A stretch of DNA of 41,029 nucleotides, from assembly GCA_029263375.1 (NCBI GenBank), contig JAJCXP010000284.1:1-41029 (forward strand), written 5' to 3'. Below are positions 25,974 through 35,968 of this stretch, piece after piece. Position 1 is the stretch's first letter, and each line of letters opens with the position of its first letter. The position numbers were made by a program, and so were the translations under genes. Under the pieces are notes generated by a model that was not told the origin of the DNA, did not search any database, and saw nothing but the letters and a program-made list of their open reading frames with translations. The stretch is from Acidobacteriota bacterium (GTDB lineage Bacteria > Acidobacteriota > Thermoanaerobaculia > Multivoradales > JAHEKO01).

Positions 25974-27875
25974 ATGGCGATGACGGCGGAGCCTCGAGTG
26001 CCTTCCGACGACCGCGGCCTCGAGGCCTCGAGCGCCTCCGAGATCCTTCGATTCGGCATCTTCGAGCTCGACCGGCGCTCTGGCGAGCTCCGACGTCAGG
26101 GGCGCCGGGTAGCGCTCGGCGACAAACCGTTTCAGCTGCTGAGCGCTCTGCTCGAGCGGCCCGGCGAGGTGGTCCTGCGCGAGGAGCTCCAGAGCCGGCT
26201 CTGGCCTCCGGGCGTGCACGTCGACTTCGATCGCAATCTCAACACCGCCGCGACCAACCTGAGATCGGCGCTCGGCGACTCCGCGAGCAGTCCTAGGTTT
26301 ATCGAGACGCTGCCCAAGCGCGGCTACCGATTCATCGCCCCGGTCGGAGGCGCCCGGGGCGACGCCGCGCCAAGCCGCCGTGGCGGCTGGTCCGCGGTCC
26401 TCATCGCCGCTGCTCTCGGCATCGCTCTCGCCTTCGGCTGGTTCGCCTGGCGCGACTCGAGCCTACCCACCACCGACGACGGAGATCGGCGGTTACTGGC
26501 AGTCATGCCGTTCGAGGACCTGGGACCCGAGACCGGCGCCACCTACCTGAGCGACGGACTGACCGAGGAGCTGATCGCCGAGCTCGGCCGCCTGCGGCCG
26601 GAACGCCTCGGCGTCATCGCCCGCATGTCTTCGATGAGCTACAAGGGCACCGACAAGCGAGTCGACCAGATCGCCGATGAGCTGGGCGCCGACTATCTGG
26701 TCGAGGGCAGCCTACGCCGCTTCGACGGCCGCATCCGCGTGGTCGTACAGCTGGTCCGCGCCGACGACCAGACCCGGCTCTGGTCGACGACCTTCGAAGA
26801 AGCGAGCGAGGACATCCTCGGCGTGCAGATCGATCTGGCGGCGCGCGCCGCCGAAGCCCTGGCGGCAACCTTGTTTCCCGACCAGCCGGCAGTCACCGCG
26901 CACGAGCACACTCGGGATCCCGCCGCTTTCGATGCCTATCTTCAGGGGCGCTACGAATGGAACCGGTTCGACGGCGAGGGCTATCTCGCGGCGGTCGAGC
27001 ATCTCGAGCGCGCGGTCGAGATCGATCCGGACTACGCCCTCGCCTGGGCCGGGCTCGCCGATGCACACAACCTGCTGGCGTTCGACGAGTACGCGCCCGC
27101 CGAGCGGTTCCCGCGCGCACGCGAGGCCGCCGAGCGCGCGCTCGAAATCGACCCCGACCTCGCCGAGGGCCACAACGCGCTGGCGTTCGGCCTGCTCTAC
27201 TGGAACTTCGACGTCGCGGCGGCCGACAGCTCGTTCGCCCACGCCCTCGAGCTGAGCCCGAACCTGGCGATGGCCCATCATTGGCGTGCCGGCGCATTGG
27301 CCGCGAGCAGGCGTCACGACGAGGCGATCACCGCGATGCAGCGCGCCGTCGAGCTCGACCCCCGCTCGCTCAGCGTTCTTTCCGATTTAGGTTGGTACTT
27401 CCTGTTCGCGGATCGCTACGACGAAGCGATCACCGAGTGCCGTCGCACCCTGGGCCTGCGCGAGGACTACGGGTGGGCCTCGCTCTGCCTGTTCGAAGCA
27501 CACCACGCGCGCGGAGACTTCGCGTCAGCGGTCGGCACGGAGACGGTCCGCCTGCGGCAGCAGGGCGCGCCCTCGGAATGGTTGGACTCGCTCGCCGGGA
27601 TGGAGCCGACAGCCGCCCTCCAGGCGATCTTCCGCTATCACCTGGATCCGCTTCTCGCTGCACCGGCCGACGCCGACCCGATCGCGGTCGCGCATCTCCT
27701 AGCCCGGACGGGAGACTCGGCCGGCGCCCTGGAATGGCTCGAGCGTGCCTACCGGGACCGCAACGGCTGGGTTCTGTTCCTCGACGTCGATCCGAGGTTC
27801 GACAGCCTGCACGGGATGCGACGATTCGAAGCTCTGGTCACCGAAATCAGGGCGAGCGCCGACGGCCCGGCGTAG
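25974..27875 (+). CDS. Membrane-anchored winged-helix regulator with TPR domain
   Basis: This 633-residue protein has an OmpR/CadC-type DNA-binding winged helix at about 26-122 (FGIFELDRRSGELRRQG, then FIETLPKRGYRFIAPV), one transmembrane helix at about 140-158, and an extracytoplasmic part. The region after the helix resembles FlgO/TolB-type domains found in adenylate-cyclase-like TPR proteins (AVMPFEDLGPETGATYLSDG). From about 310 to 480 there are TPR repeats with DYALAWAGLADAHN, DLAEGHNALAFGLLYW and SLSVLSDLGWYFLFADRY. This architecture is widespread in Acidobacteriota and senses unknown signals. It converges with pepF, with seven bases between stops, and diverges from the prolyl oligopeptidase gene, a possible target. 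Confidence 0.9.
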   Translation: MAMTAEPRVPSDDRGLEASSASEILRFGIFELDRRSGELRRQGRRVALGDKPFQLLSALLERPGEVVLREELQSRLWPPGVHVDFDRNLNTAATNLRSALGDSASSPRFIETLPKRGYRFIAPVGGARGDAAPSRRGGWSAVLIAAALGIALAFGWFAWRDSSLPTTDDGDRRLLAVMPFEDLGPETGATYLSDGLTEELIAELGRLRPERLGVIARMSSMSYKGTDKRVDQIADELGADYLVEGSLRRFDGRIRVVVQLVRADDQTRLWSTTFEEASEDILGVQIDLAARAAEALAATLFPDQPAVTAHEHTRDPAAFDAYLQGRYEWNRFDGEGYLAAVEHLERAVEIDPDYALAWAGLADAHNLLAFDEYAPAERFPRAREAAERALEIDPDLAEGHNALAFGLLYWNFDVAAADSSFAHALELSPNLAMAHHWRAGALAASRRHDEAITAMQRAVELDPRSLSVLSDLGWYFLFADRYDEAITECRRTLGLREDYGWASLCLFEAHHARGDFASAVGTETVRLRQQGAPSEWLDSLAGMEPTAALQAIFRYHLDPLLAAPADADPIAVAHLLARTGDSAGALEWLERAYRDRNGWVLFLDVDPRFDSLHGMRRFEALVTEIRASADGPA

Positions 27876-27880
27876 GGCCG
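27863..27880. terminator. Possible bidirectional hairpin at convergent stops
   Basis: CGGCCC and GGGCCG flank a six-base loop that contains the TAG stop of the winged-helix gene; pepF ends three bases further on. The perfect 6-bp GC stem could help end both transcripts. There is no T-tract. Confidence 0.35.
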
Positions 27881-27882
27881 GC

Positions 27883-29703
27883 TCAGTCCCGATCCAGAGA
27901 CTCGAGCTCGTCGATCATCCCTTCGACCACCGCGAACCCCGCCCGCCAGAAGTCCGGGTCCGAGACGTCGATCTCCGCCTCGGCCAGGATCTGTTCCGGC
28001 CGCGCCGAGCCGCCGTGGGCGAGCATGCGCAGATATCCGGGAACGAAACTCTCGCCGAGCTCCTGATAGCGCCGGTAGAGCGCCAGCACCAGAAGCTGGC
28101 CGAAGCTGTAGGAGTAACAGTAGAACGGCGAGTGGTAGATGTGCGGAATGGTGACCCACTCCCAGCGGAACTCGTCGGGCACGTCGACCGCGTCGCCGAA
28201 GTGGTCGCGCACGATCCCCAGGTAGATCTCGCTCAGATCGTCCGGCGACTTGCCGGCCAGGATCGCCTCGTGTGCCTTGATCTCGAAGCGCACGAAGCAG
28301 GCTTGACGAATCACGGTGGCGAAGGCGTCGTCGAGGGCGGAGGCGAGCAGCTCGCGCCGGACCGCCGGATCCCGCTCCTCCTTGAGCAGCCGATCGGTGA
28401 GCAGGATCTCGGAGAACACCGAGGCGGTCTCCGCCAGCGGCAGCGTGGCGTGCTGGGTGAGAACCGAGTGATCGCTCGCCAGCAGGCTGTGGACCGCATG
28501 GCCGAGCTCGTGGGCGAGCGTCGCAACGTCGCGGACGCGGCCGTTGAAGTTGGCGAGTAGCCACGGAGTCTGCGACGGTAGGACGGTGGCGCAGAAAGCG
28601 CCGCCGCGCTTGCCCTTGCGGACCTCGCTGTCGACATGGTCGTCCTGGAAGACCCGCTCCGCTCGCGATCCGAAATCGTGGTTGAAGTCGTAGAGCGTCT
28701 CGAGCACGGTGCGCACCGCGTCCGGATACTCGACCCGCCGTTCGGAGCCGGCCATCGGCGCGTAGAGATCGTAGCGGCTGAGGGGCTCTCCGGCCTTGCC
28801 GCCAAGCCAACCCGCCTTGAGGCGAAAGTAGCGGCCGAACACCTGGGCGCGCTCGGCAACGATGTCGAGCAGGGTCGAAACCGCCTCGTCGGGAAGATCG
28901 TTGGCCATGTTGCGTACCGACAGCGGCGTCGCGAAGCCGCGCAGCTCGCGATTCTCGGCGTCCCAGTCGCGCACCCGATTCACATAGATCTGACTGAGGA
29001 TCTTCGCCTCGCCCGAGTAGACCCGGAAGAACTCTCCATAGGCCCGGCGGCGCAGGTCGGGATCGGGCGAGAACGCGAAACCGTTGATCTGATCGCGGGT
29101 GACCGTGCGCTCTTCGCCCTCGACCTCGATCTTGAAATCGAGGCGATTGGTCAGCATCGAATAGAGGGTGAGGACCGCCTCGATGCCGTTGGCGTTCTTG
29201 AGATTGAGAATCTTCTCGGGCGTTTCCTCGAGCGTGTAGGGCCGGAAACGCCGCGCGTCCTTCAGGAAGTGGAAGAAGTCCGGGTGGTCGCCGAGATCCT
29301 GGAGCAGCCGGTCGGCGTCGGCGTCCTCGAGCTGCTTCCACCAGAGGGTCAGGAACAGGATCCGATTCTGGAGGCTCGTGGTCACGTGCTCGACCCGATT
29401 GCGGTAGGTGAGGGCGGCTTCCGACTGTGTGTCCTCGGAGAACCAGAGCTGACCGTAAGCGGACAGCACGTAGAACCGCTCGACGATCTCTTCGTAGAGG
29501 CTCAGAAGTCGCGCGAGCTCCGCTCCGCCCAGCTCCGGCGTGAGCCGATCGCGCCAGCTCTCGAGCTCAGCGACCTTCTCCTCGAGCTGCTCGAGCCGAT
29601 CGTTGACCACCGTCTCGTCGCCCGACAGCAGGAGCTCGGTCAGGACCCAGCCCTTCAGCGGGTAGTCGGGCGTGCGAGCGGATTCGGAGGACGTCTTCGA
29701 CAT
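27883..29703 (-). CDS. pepF: Oligoendopeptidase F (M3 family)
   Basis: This 606-residue cytosolic zinc peptidase cleaves oligopeptides. The HEXXH zinc site is HELGH (H398-E399-H402) in TLAHELGHAVHSLL, and the third ligand is the glutamate in LAETASVFSEI about 25 residues later. Other conserved M3B blocks are GGAFCATVLPSQTPWLLANF and IYHSPFYCYSYSFGQLL. The length fits the family (about 600). ATG 29703 is preferred over an upstream GTG at 29724; neither has a strong ribosome-binding site. It begins 36 bases after sufU, so it may be the last gene of the suf transcript, although it has no direct role in Fe-S assembly. Confidence 0.94.
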   Translation of the reverse strand: MSKTSSESARTPDYPLKGWVLTELLLSGDETVVNDRLEQLEEKVAELESWRDRLTPELGGAELARLLSLYEEIVERFYVLSAYGQLWFSEDTQSEAALTYRNRVEHVTTSLQNRILFLTLWWKQLEDADADRLLQDLGDHPDFFHFLKDARRFRPYTLEETPEKILNLKNANGIEAVLTLYSMLTNRLDFKIEVEGEERTVTRDQINGFAFSPDPDLRRRAYGEFFRVYSGEAKILSQIYVNRVRDWDAENRELRGFATPLSVRNMANDLPDEAVSTLLDIVAERAQVFGRYFRLKAGWLGGKAGEPLSRYDLYAPMAGSERRVEYPDAVRTVLETLYDFNHDFGSRAERVFQDDHVDSEVRKGKRGGAFCATVLPSQTPWLLANFNGRVRDVATLAHELGHAVHSLLASDHSVLTQHATLPLAETASVFSEILLTDRLLKEERDPAVRRELLASALDDAFATVIRQACFVRFEIKAHEAILAGKSPDDLSEIYLGIVRDHFGDAVDVPDEFRWEWVTIPHIYHSPFYCYSYSFGQLLVLALYRRYQELGESFVPGYLRMLAHGGSARPEQILAEAEIDVSDPDFWRAGFAVVEGMIDELESLDRD

Positions 29704-29739
29704 CGTAGTCGACGGAGGCGTCACCAGCGGAGTCTCTGG

Positions 29740-30201
29740 CTACGATTCGGTGGAGACCCGCTCGGTGTCGCCAGACAGGGCTGCGTGCAATGTGTGCCAG
29801 GCAAGAGTAGCGCATTTGACCCGTACCGGGAACTCGCGCACGCCCTCGAACACGGCCAACTTGCCGAGCTCGGTCGACGCCGCGGCGTGCACGCTCGGGT
29901 CGCCGGTGAGAAGCTCGTGGAAGCTCTTGAACAGCGTCTCGGCGTCGGCCAGCGTCTTGCCTTTGACCGCCTCGGTCATGAGCGAAGCCGAAGCCTTGGA
30001 GATCGCACAGCCCGAACCGTCGAAGCGCACGTCTTCGATCACTCCCCCGCCCGCCAGCGTGACGTAGACATTGAGCTGGTCACCGCAGAGCGGGTTGTGG
30101 CCGCGCGCCTTGTGATCGGCGCCCACAAGCTCGCCGAAGTTACGCGGCTGCCGGTTGTGATCGAGGATGACCTCCTGGTAGAGATCGGTCAGGTCACTCA
30201 T
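29740..30201 (-). CDS. sufU: SufU Fe-S assembly sulfur acceptor/scaffold protein
   Basis: This 153-residue SufU/NifU-like protein receives sulfur from SufS. The three conserved cysteines are C39 in HNPLCGD, C65 in GSGCAISKAS and C130 in VKCATLAW, with D41 as the likely fourth zinc/cluster ligand. The position and length match SufU of Gram-positive bacteria and Acidobacteriota, not IscU. It overlaps sufS by four bases (30198-30201), so the two are translationally coupled, consistent with SufS-SufU acting as a pair. It is the last suf gene; no sufA is present nearby. Confidence 0.93.
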   Translation of the reverse strand: MSDLTDLYQEVILDHNRQPRNFGELVGADHKARGHNPLCGDQLNVYVTLAGGGVIEDVRFDGSGCAISKASASLMTEAVKGKTLADAETLFKSFHELLTGDPSVHAAASTELGKLAVFEGVREFPVRVKCATLAWHTLHAALSGDTERVSTES

Positions 30202-31466
30202 ACGCCGAAGACCTCTCGGATCTTGGCGAGTCCGGCGATCAGTCGATCGACCTCCTCGCGCGTGTTGTAGAACGCCAGTGAGGCGCGGGAGGTTGCCGGC
30301 ACACCGTAGCGGTCCATCACCGGTTGGGCGCAGTGATGTCCGGTGCGGATGGCGACCCCTTCCTGATCCAGAATGGTTCCGACGTCGTGGGCATGGACGT
30401 CGTCGATGACGAACGAGAGCACCGCCGCCTTGTGTCGGGCCGTGCCGATCAGCCGCACACCGGGCACCGCCGAGAGCTTCTCGGTGGCGTAGGCCAGGAG
30501 TCCCTCCTCGTACGCCTCGATCTTGTCGAGTCCGATCGCCAGCAGATAGTCGACGGCGGCGCCGAAGCCGACCGCGCCGGCGATGTTCGGAGTGCCCGCC
30601 TCGAAGCGCGCCGGCGGCTCGGCGTACTCGGTACTCTCGAAGCTGACCGTGCGGATCATCTCGCCGCCGCCCTGGTAGGGGCGCATCGAGGCCAACAGGT
30701 CGAGCCGGCCGTAGAGCGCGCCAACGCCGGTCGGACCGAACATCTTGTGGCTCGAGATGGCGTAGAACTCACAGCCGAGCGCCTGGACATCGATCCTCTT
30801 GTGCGGCGCGGCCTGGGCACCGTCGATCATGACCGGAACGTCACGCGCATGGGCCAATTCGATCATGCGCTCGACCGGGTTGATCGTGCCGAGCGAGTTG
30901 GAGATGTGGGAGACGGCGACCATCTTGGTGCGCGAGCTCAGGAGGCGCTCGAACTCCTCCATATCGACCTCGCCGTCGTCGTTCAGACGTGCGACCCGCA
31001 ACTTGGCGCCCCGCTCCTCGCAGACGAGCTGCCAGGGCACGATGTTCGAGTGGTGCTCCAGCCCGGTGATCAGGACCTCGTCGCCAGGGTCGAGCCGACT
31101 CTTGGCGAATGTACTGGCAACCAGGTTCACCGCGTCGGTGGTCCCCTTGACGAAGACGATCTCACGCGCGTCCGCGGCGTTGACGAACCCCTGGAGCTTC
31201 CGACGCGCCCCTTCGTAGGCGGCGGTAGCGCGCACCGACAGGGCGTGCACGCCACGGTGGACGTTGGCGCACGACTCGCGATACCAGTTGGCCTCGGCCT
31301 CGATCACCGACTCCGGCTTCTGCGACGTGGCGGCGTTGTCCAGGTAGGCCAGCGGCTTGCCGTAGACCGACAGCGAGAGCGCCGGAAAGTCCTTGCGGAT
31401 GCGCTCGACGTCGAAGGCGGCAGGCGCCTTCTTCGCGTCGGTCTTCGGGATCGTGTCGATGGTCAT
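30198..31466 (-). CDS. sufS: Cysteine desulfurase SufS
   Basis: This 422-residue PLP enzyme removes sulfur from cysteine and hands it to SufU. The PLP lysine is K241 in ISSHKMFGPTGVG, and the persulfide cysteine is C379 in RTGHHCAQP, typical of group II desulfurases (NifS-like SufS/CsdA). The N-terminus contains YLDNAATSQKP, and ANVHRGVHALSVRAT follows. ATG 31466 (MTIDTIPKTD) is used because the longer frame runs through sufD. It starts 23 bases after sufD and is coupled to sufU. Confidence 0.95.
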   Translation of the reverse strand: MTIDTIPKTDAKKAPAAFDVERIRKDFPALSLSVYGKPLAYLDNAATSQKPESVIEAEANWYRESCANVHRGVHALSVRATAAYEGARRKLQGFVNAADAREIVFVKGTTDAVNLVASTFAKSRLDPGDEVLITGLEHHSNIVPWQLVCEERGAKLRVARLNDDGEVDMEEFERLLSSRTKMVAVSHISNSLGTINPVERMIELAHARDVPVMIDGAQAAPHKRIDVQALGCEFYAISSHKMFGPTGVGALYGRLDLLASMRPYQGGGEMIRTVSFESTEYAEPPARFEAGTPNIAGAVGFGAAVDYLLAIGLDKIEAYEEGLLAYATEKLSAVPGVRLIGTARHKAAVLSFVIDDVHAHDVGTILDQEGVAIRTGHHCAQPVMDRYGVPATSRASLAFYNTREEVDRLIAGLAKIREVFGV

Positions 31467-31489
31467 GATCGGCTCGGGAAGGTGATCCT

Positions 31490-32833
31490 CTACACCGCCT
31501 GGCGGACGACGTCCCCCTTGGGCAGGCGGCGGAACAGAAACTCCACGAGCTCGTTCCTGACCGCGTCGACCTTGATCCTCTCGACAATGTCGGCGGCGAA
31601 GGCGTAGGTCAGCAGGCTGCGCGCCGCCTCCTCGCCGATGCCGCGCGAACGCAGGTAGAAAACCGCCAGCGCGTCCAGATGGCCGGTGGTCGACCCGTGC
31701 GTGCACTTGACGTCGTCGGCGAAGATCTCGAGCTGCGGGTGCGAGTTGCACAGCGCCTCTTTCGACAGCAGGAGGTTGCGGTTGGTCTGCTTGGCGTCGG
31801 TCTTCTGAGCGTCCGGATGGACGTGGATGAGGCCGTTGAACACCGCTCGCGCCTTGCCCTCGAGAATGCCCTTGTAGAGCTCGTGGCTGTTGCAGTTGGG
31901 CATCGCGTGATCCATGCGCATGTGATTGTCGATCTGCTGCTCGCCCTCGACCATGTAGAGGCCGTTGAGCGTCGACTCGCAGCCCTCGCCGTCGAGCACG
32001 GCGTTGACGTCGTTGCGAACCAGCCCGCCGCCCCACGAGATCGAGTGCGACGACACGTTGCTGTCGCGCTGCTGATGGATCTGGAAGGTCGCCATGTGGA
32101 TCGCGTCGATCGATTCACGCTGCAGTTTGTAGTGATCGATGGTCGAGTTCGCGCCGGCCTCGACCTCGGTCACCGGGCTCGTCAGGTAGACGCCGGAGCC
32201 GCCGTTGTCGGATTCGATCGTCGCGTACTGCTCGACCACGGTCACCTGCGCGCTCTCTTCGGCGACAATCAGATTGCGCGGATAGAACGCTACCGGCTCC
32301 GCCTCGGGAACACCGAGGCAGATCAGATTGATCGGCTGCTCGACGTGGATGCCCTTGGGGACGTAGATGAAGGCGCCATCACGGAGGAAGGCGGTGTTGA
32401 GCGCCACGAACGGATGGTTCTCGAACTTCGCGAACCGCCCGACGTAGCGTTCGACCAGCTCCGGGTGCTGCTCGGCGGCAGCGGCCAGACTGCCGACGAT
32501 CACGCCTTCGGGCAGCTCGCCGATGCGCGAGTGCTCGGCGCTGTAGCGACCGTTGACCACCACCATCTGGTGGCAGCCCTCGTAGCTGTACTTCTCGAGG
32601 TCCGGGGCGCCGAAGCCGTTGAAGCTCTGCGGCAGCCGGAACGAGGTCTGGGTGATGCGGTTCAGGTTGATGAAGCGCCACTGCTCGGCACGGCGTGACG
32701 GAAAGCCGATCTCGCCGAAGCGGTCGATCGCCTGCCGCCGGCGCTCGGTGAGCCCGGTCGGCCAGGCGCTGCCCAGGTCGCGCGCGAACTGTTCGTACTG
32801 GTCCTTGAGATGCTCGACTGCTTCCATCGCCAT
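31490..32833 (-). CDS. sufD: Fe-S cluster assembly protein SufD
   Basis: This 447-residue protein is the SufD partner that forms the SufBC2D scaffold. The C-terminal half has the conserved beta-helix ladder with NSHELYKGILEGKARAVFNG and VKCTHGSTTGHLD (the histidine is the conserved C-terminal H of SufD). The N-terminus has SRRAEQWRFINL, typical of SufD. It starts three bases after sufC. ATG 32833 or ATG 32827 could be used; AGGGG lies six bases before the second. It is encoded between sufC and sufS, as in many SUF operons. Confidence 0.94.
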   Translation of the reverse strand: MAMEAVEHLKDQYEQFARDLGSAWPTGLTERRRQAIDRFGEIGFPSRRAEQWRFINLNRITQTSFRLPQSFNGFGAPDLEKYSYEGCHQMVVVNGRYSAEHSRIGELPEGVIVGSLAAAAEQHPELVERYVGRFAKFENHPFVALNTAFLRDGAFIYVPKGIHVEQPINLICLGVPEAEPVAFYPRNLIVAEESAQVTVVEQYATIESDNGGSGVYLTSPVTEVEAGANSTIDHYKLQRESIDAIHMATFQIHQQRDSNVSSHSISWGGGLVRNDVNAVLDGEGCESTLNGLYMVEGEQQIDNHMRMDHAMPNCNSHELYKGILEGKARAVFNGLIHVHPDAQKTDAKQTNRNLLLSKEALCNSHPQLEIFADDVKCTHGSTTGHLDALAVFYLRSRGIGEEAARSLLTYAFAADIVERIKVDAVRNELVEFLFRRLPKGDVVRQAV

Positions 32834-32836
32834 CCC

Positions 32837-33622
32837 CTACGCCCCGGACGCAGCGGCGGCGTCTGCGGCCGCAACCCGCTCTTCGAGCCAGGCGTAGCCC
32901 TTGTCTTCGAGCTTCAGCGCCAGCTCCTTGCCACCCGACTCGACGATCCGCCCGTCGACCATCGCGTGGACCCGGTCGGGCTCGATGTAGTTCAGCAGCC
33001 GCTGGTAGTGGGTGATGACGATGAACGCCCGCTCAGGACTGCGCAGCGAGTTCACGCCATCGGAGACGATCTTGAGCGCATCGATGTCGAGACCGGAGTC
33101 GGTCTCGTCGAGCACCGCCAGGGTCGGGTCGAGCACCGACAGGTGGAAGATCTCGTTGCGCTTCTTTTCGCCGCCCGAGAACCCCTCGTTCACCGGCCGC
33201 TGCAGCAGCGTCTCGTCCATCTGCACCATCTTCATCTTCTCGCGCACGTAGGTCAGGAAGTCCATCGCGTCCATCTCCTCGAGCCCGCGGTGCTTGCGGA
33301 TGGCGTTGAGCGCCGCCTTGAGAAAGTAGACGTTGCTGACGCCCGGGATCTCGACCGGGTACTGGAACGCCAGGAACAGACCCTCGCGGGCGCGCTCCTC
33401 GGGTGCCTGCTCGATCAGATCCTCACCCTTGTAACGGATCTCGCCACTGGTGATCTCGTACTCGTCTTTGCCGGCCAGAACCTGGGCCAGGGTCGACTTG
33501 CCCGAGCCGTTCGGCCCCATCACTGCGTGCACCTCACCGGGATTGATCGTCAGACTCAACCCCTTGAGGATCTCTTTGTCCTCGACCCGTACGTGCAGGT
33601 CCTTGATTTCCAACATCGTCAT
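32837..33622 (-). CDS. sufC: SufC ATPase of the Fe-S assembly complex
   Basis: This 261-residue ABC-type ATPase powers the SufBCD scaffold in the cytosol. The Walker A motif is GPNGSGKST (residues 36-44), the ABC signature is FSGGEKKRNEI, and Walker B is LAVLDETDSGLD. FQYPVEIPGVSNVYFLKAA is a SufC-specific block. Lengths and motifs are normal. The start ATG 33622 has AAGGA ten bases upstream. Between it and the upstream sufB lies a 109-base gap with two REP-like repeats, unusual for a tightly coupled operon. Confidence 0.96.
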   Translation of the reverse strand: MTMLEIKDLHVRVEDKEILKGLSLTINPGEVHAVMGPNGSGKSTLAQVLAGKDEYEITSGEIRYKGEDLIEQAPEERAREGLFLAFQYPVEIPGVSNVYFLKAALNAIRKHRGLEEMDAMDFLTYVREKMKMVQMDETLLQRPVNEGFSGGEKKRNEIFHLSVLDPTLAVLDETDSGLDIDALKIVSDGVNSLRSPERAFIVITHYQRLLNYIEPDRVHAMVDGRIVESGGKELALKLEDKGYAWLEERVAAADAAAASGA

Positions 33623-33648
33623 ATCGTTTCGATCCTTGATCTCTTAAT

Positions 33649-33695
33649 TAGGGACGGGCACCGTTTCCCGTGAATAGGGACAGGCACCATTTCTG
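33649..33695 (-). repeat. Two REP-like direct repeats in the sufB-sufC gap
   Basis: On the plus strand two copies of TAGGGAC(G/A)GGCACC followed by a T-rich end lie 26 bases apart (33649-33669 and 33675-33695), agreeing at 18 of 21 positions. The GGGACAGGCACC core resembles extragenic repeats of Acidobacteriota that are linked to REP-associated transposases; that link is from general knowledge, not shown here. No transposase gene lies in the window. Confidence 0.6.
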
Positions 33696-33731
33696 TTCCA
33701 CAGCGCGGCAGCCAGCTCCCGCGTTTCTCGG

Positions 33732-35174
<1,443 letters not shown>

Positions 35175-35236
35175 TTGATTTCGCTCCTTCACGGACGACC
35201 GGCTCGGCCGTCCTGTTCAACTCGCGTTTTCCGGCC

Positions 35237-35698
35237 TCACGACGGCTCGACAGGCTGCTCGATCGGGTGCCGGCCGATCGTCACCAGCCGATTCAACGGC
35301 TCCGTCATCTCCGCCAGGGAGATCGCCTCCAATGCCTGGCGAATCGCCAGGTTGATTCGCTGCCAGTTGCCGCGTACCGCGCAGAACGACTCCTGCGAGC
35401 ACTCGCCAGGGCCATCTTCGATGCACTCGGTGATCGCGATCGGTCCCTCGAGGGCGCCGATGATCTCGGCAACCGAGATCGCCTCCGGAGCGCGACTCAG
35501 GCTGTAGCCGCCCTTCACTCCGCGATGCGACTCGAGCAGTCCGCCGCGCGCCAACAGCTTGAGGATCTTGCTCACCGTCGGCGCCGGCAGCTGAGCCTCG
35601 GTGGCCAGAGCGGCCGCAGTGTGCAACTGCTCCGTCTCATTCGCGAGCCGGGTCATCAGCACGATGCCGTAGTCGGACTGTTTGGTGATGCGAATCAT
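35237..35698 (-). CDS. Rrf2 family regulator of the SUF operon
   Basis: This 153-residue regulator has the Rrf2 winged helix (MIRITKQSDYGIVLMTRLA, then APTVSKILKLLARGGLLESHRG and VKGGYSLSR). Three cysteines, C92, C100 and C106 (TEC...GEC...SFC), match the cluster-binding cysteines of IscR-like proteins. It probably senses the Fe-S state and represses its own operon, as IscR and SufR-type proteins do. It is the first gene of the suf cluster, starting at ATG 35698, with its own promoter upstream (35830-35857) and a candidate operator (35801-35817). Its exact name in this phylum is not certain. Confidence 0.9.
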   Translation of the reverse strand: MIRITKQSDYGIVLMTRLANETEQLHTAAALATEAQLPAPTVSKILKLLARGGLLESHRGVKGGYSLSRAPEAISVAEIIGALEGPIAITECIEDGPGECSQESFCAVRGNWQRINLAIRQALEAISLAEMTEPLNRLVTIGRHPIEQPVEPS

Positions 35699-35701
35699 CT
35701 T

Positions 35702-35734
35702 GGGACCTGTCGGGACCTGGCCTCAGCGGACCTG
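35702..35734 (-). repeat. Three GGACCTG repeats in the Rrf2 leader
   Basis: GGACCTG occurs three times on the plus strand (35703-35709, 35713-35719, 35728-35734); the first two are 10 bases apart, about one helical turn. They sit just upstream of the Rrf2 start and could be regulatory or part of an RNA structure. A chance cluster is possible. Confidence 0.3.
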
Positions 35735-35800
35735 CTGCAAGACTCTACGGCCCCTGTTTCGCGCGGATGGCTGGCAGTGGATGCAGCTCTTCAGAAAAAG

Positions 35801-35817
35801 AGGACCGTTCTCGTCCT
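35801..35817. promoter_or_regulatory. Candidate Rrf2 operator
   Basis: The inverted repeat AGGAC/GTCCT with a seven-base spacer lies 13 bases downstream of the -10 element, around +6 to +22 of the predicted transcript. Placement over the start region suits a repressor. It partly resembles the GAC...GTC half sites of IscR type 1 motifs. Confidence 0.45.
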
Positions 35818-35829
35818 ATTTCCATCCGA

Positions 35830-35857
35830 ATGATACCCGCGACGGCTCATAAGTCAA
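35830..35857 (-). promoter_or_regulatory. Strong sigma-70-like promoter of the suf operon
   Basis: Reading on the minus strand, TTGACT (35857-35852) is 16 bases from TATCAT (35835-35830); each matches its consensus at five of six bases. The transcript would start near 35823, leaving a leader of about 125 bases before the Rrf2 gene. This is the best promoter I could see in the window. Confidence 0.65.
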
Positions 35858-35941
35858 GGCTTCGACCGGCTTTGCGCAGTGAAACCGGGGTCGCCCGGGG
35901 GACCGATCCCACGACGGTCTCGAGCAGATCGACTGACGCTT

Positions 35942-35960
35942 CTCCGCTGAATCGGCGGAG
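35942..35960 (-). terminator. Possible hairpin after the AI-2E transporter gene
   Basis: CTCCGC and GCGGAG flank a seven-base loop, starting nine bases after the transporter stop. No T-tract follows on the minus strand, so termination is uncertain. Confidence 0.3.
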
Positions 35961-35968
35961 CTCCCTGC

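Noticed and set aside
33649-33695. Insertion sequence or CRISPR repeat in the suf gap
   Set aside because: There are only two imperfect copies with a five-base interval, no spacers of normal length and no transposase; it fits a REP-like element better.
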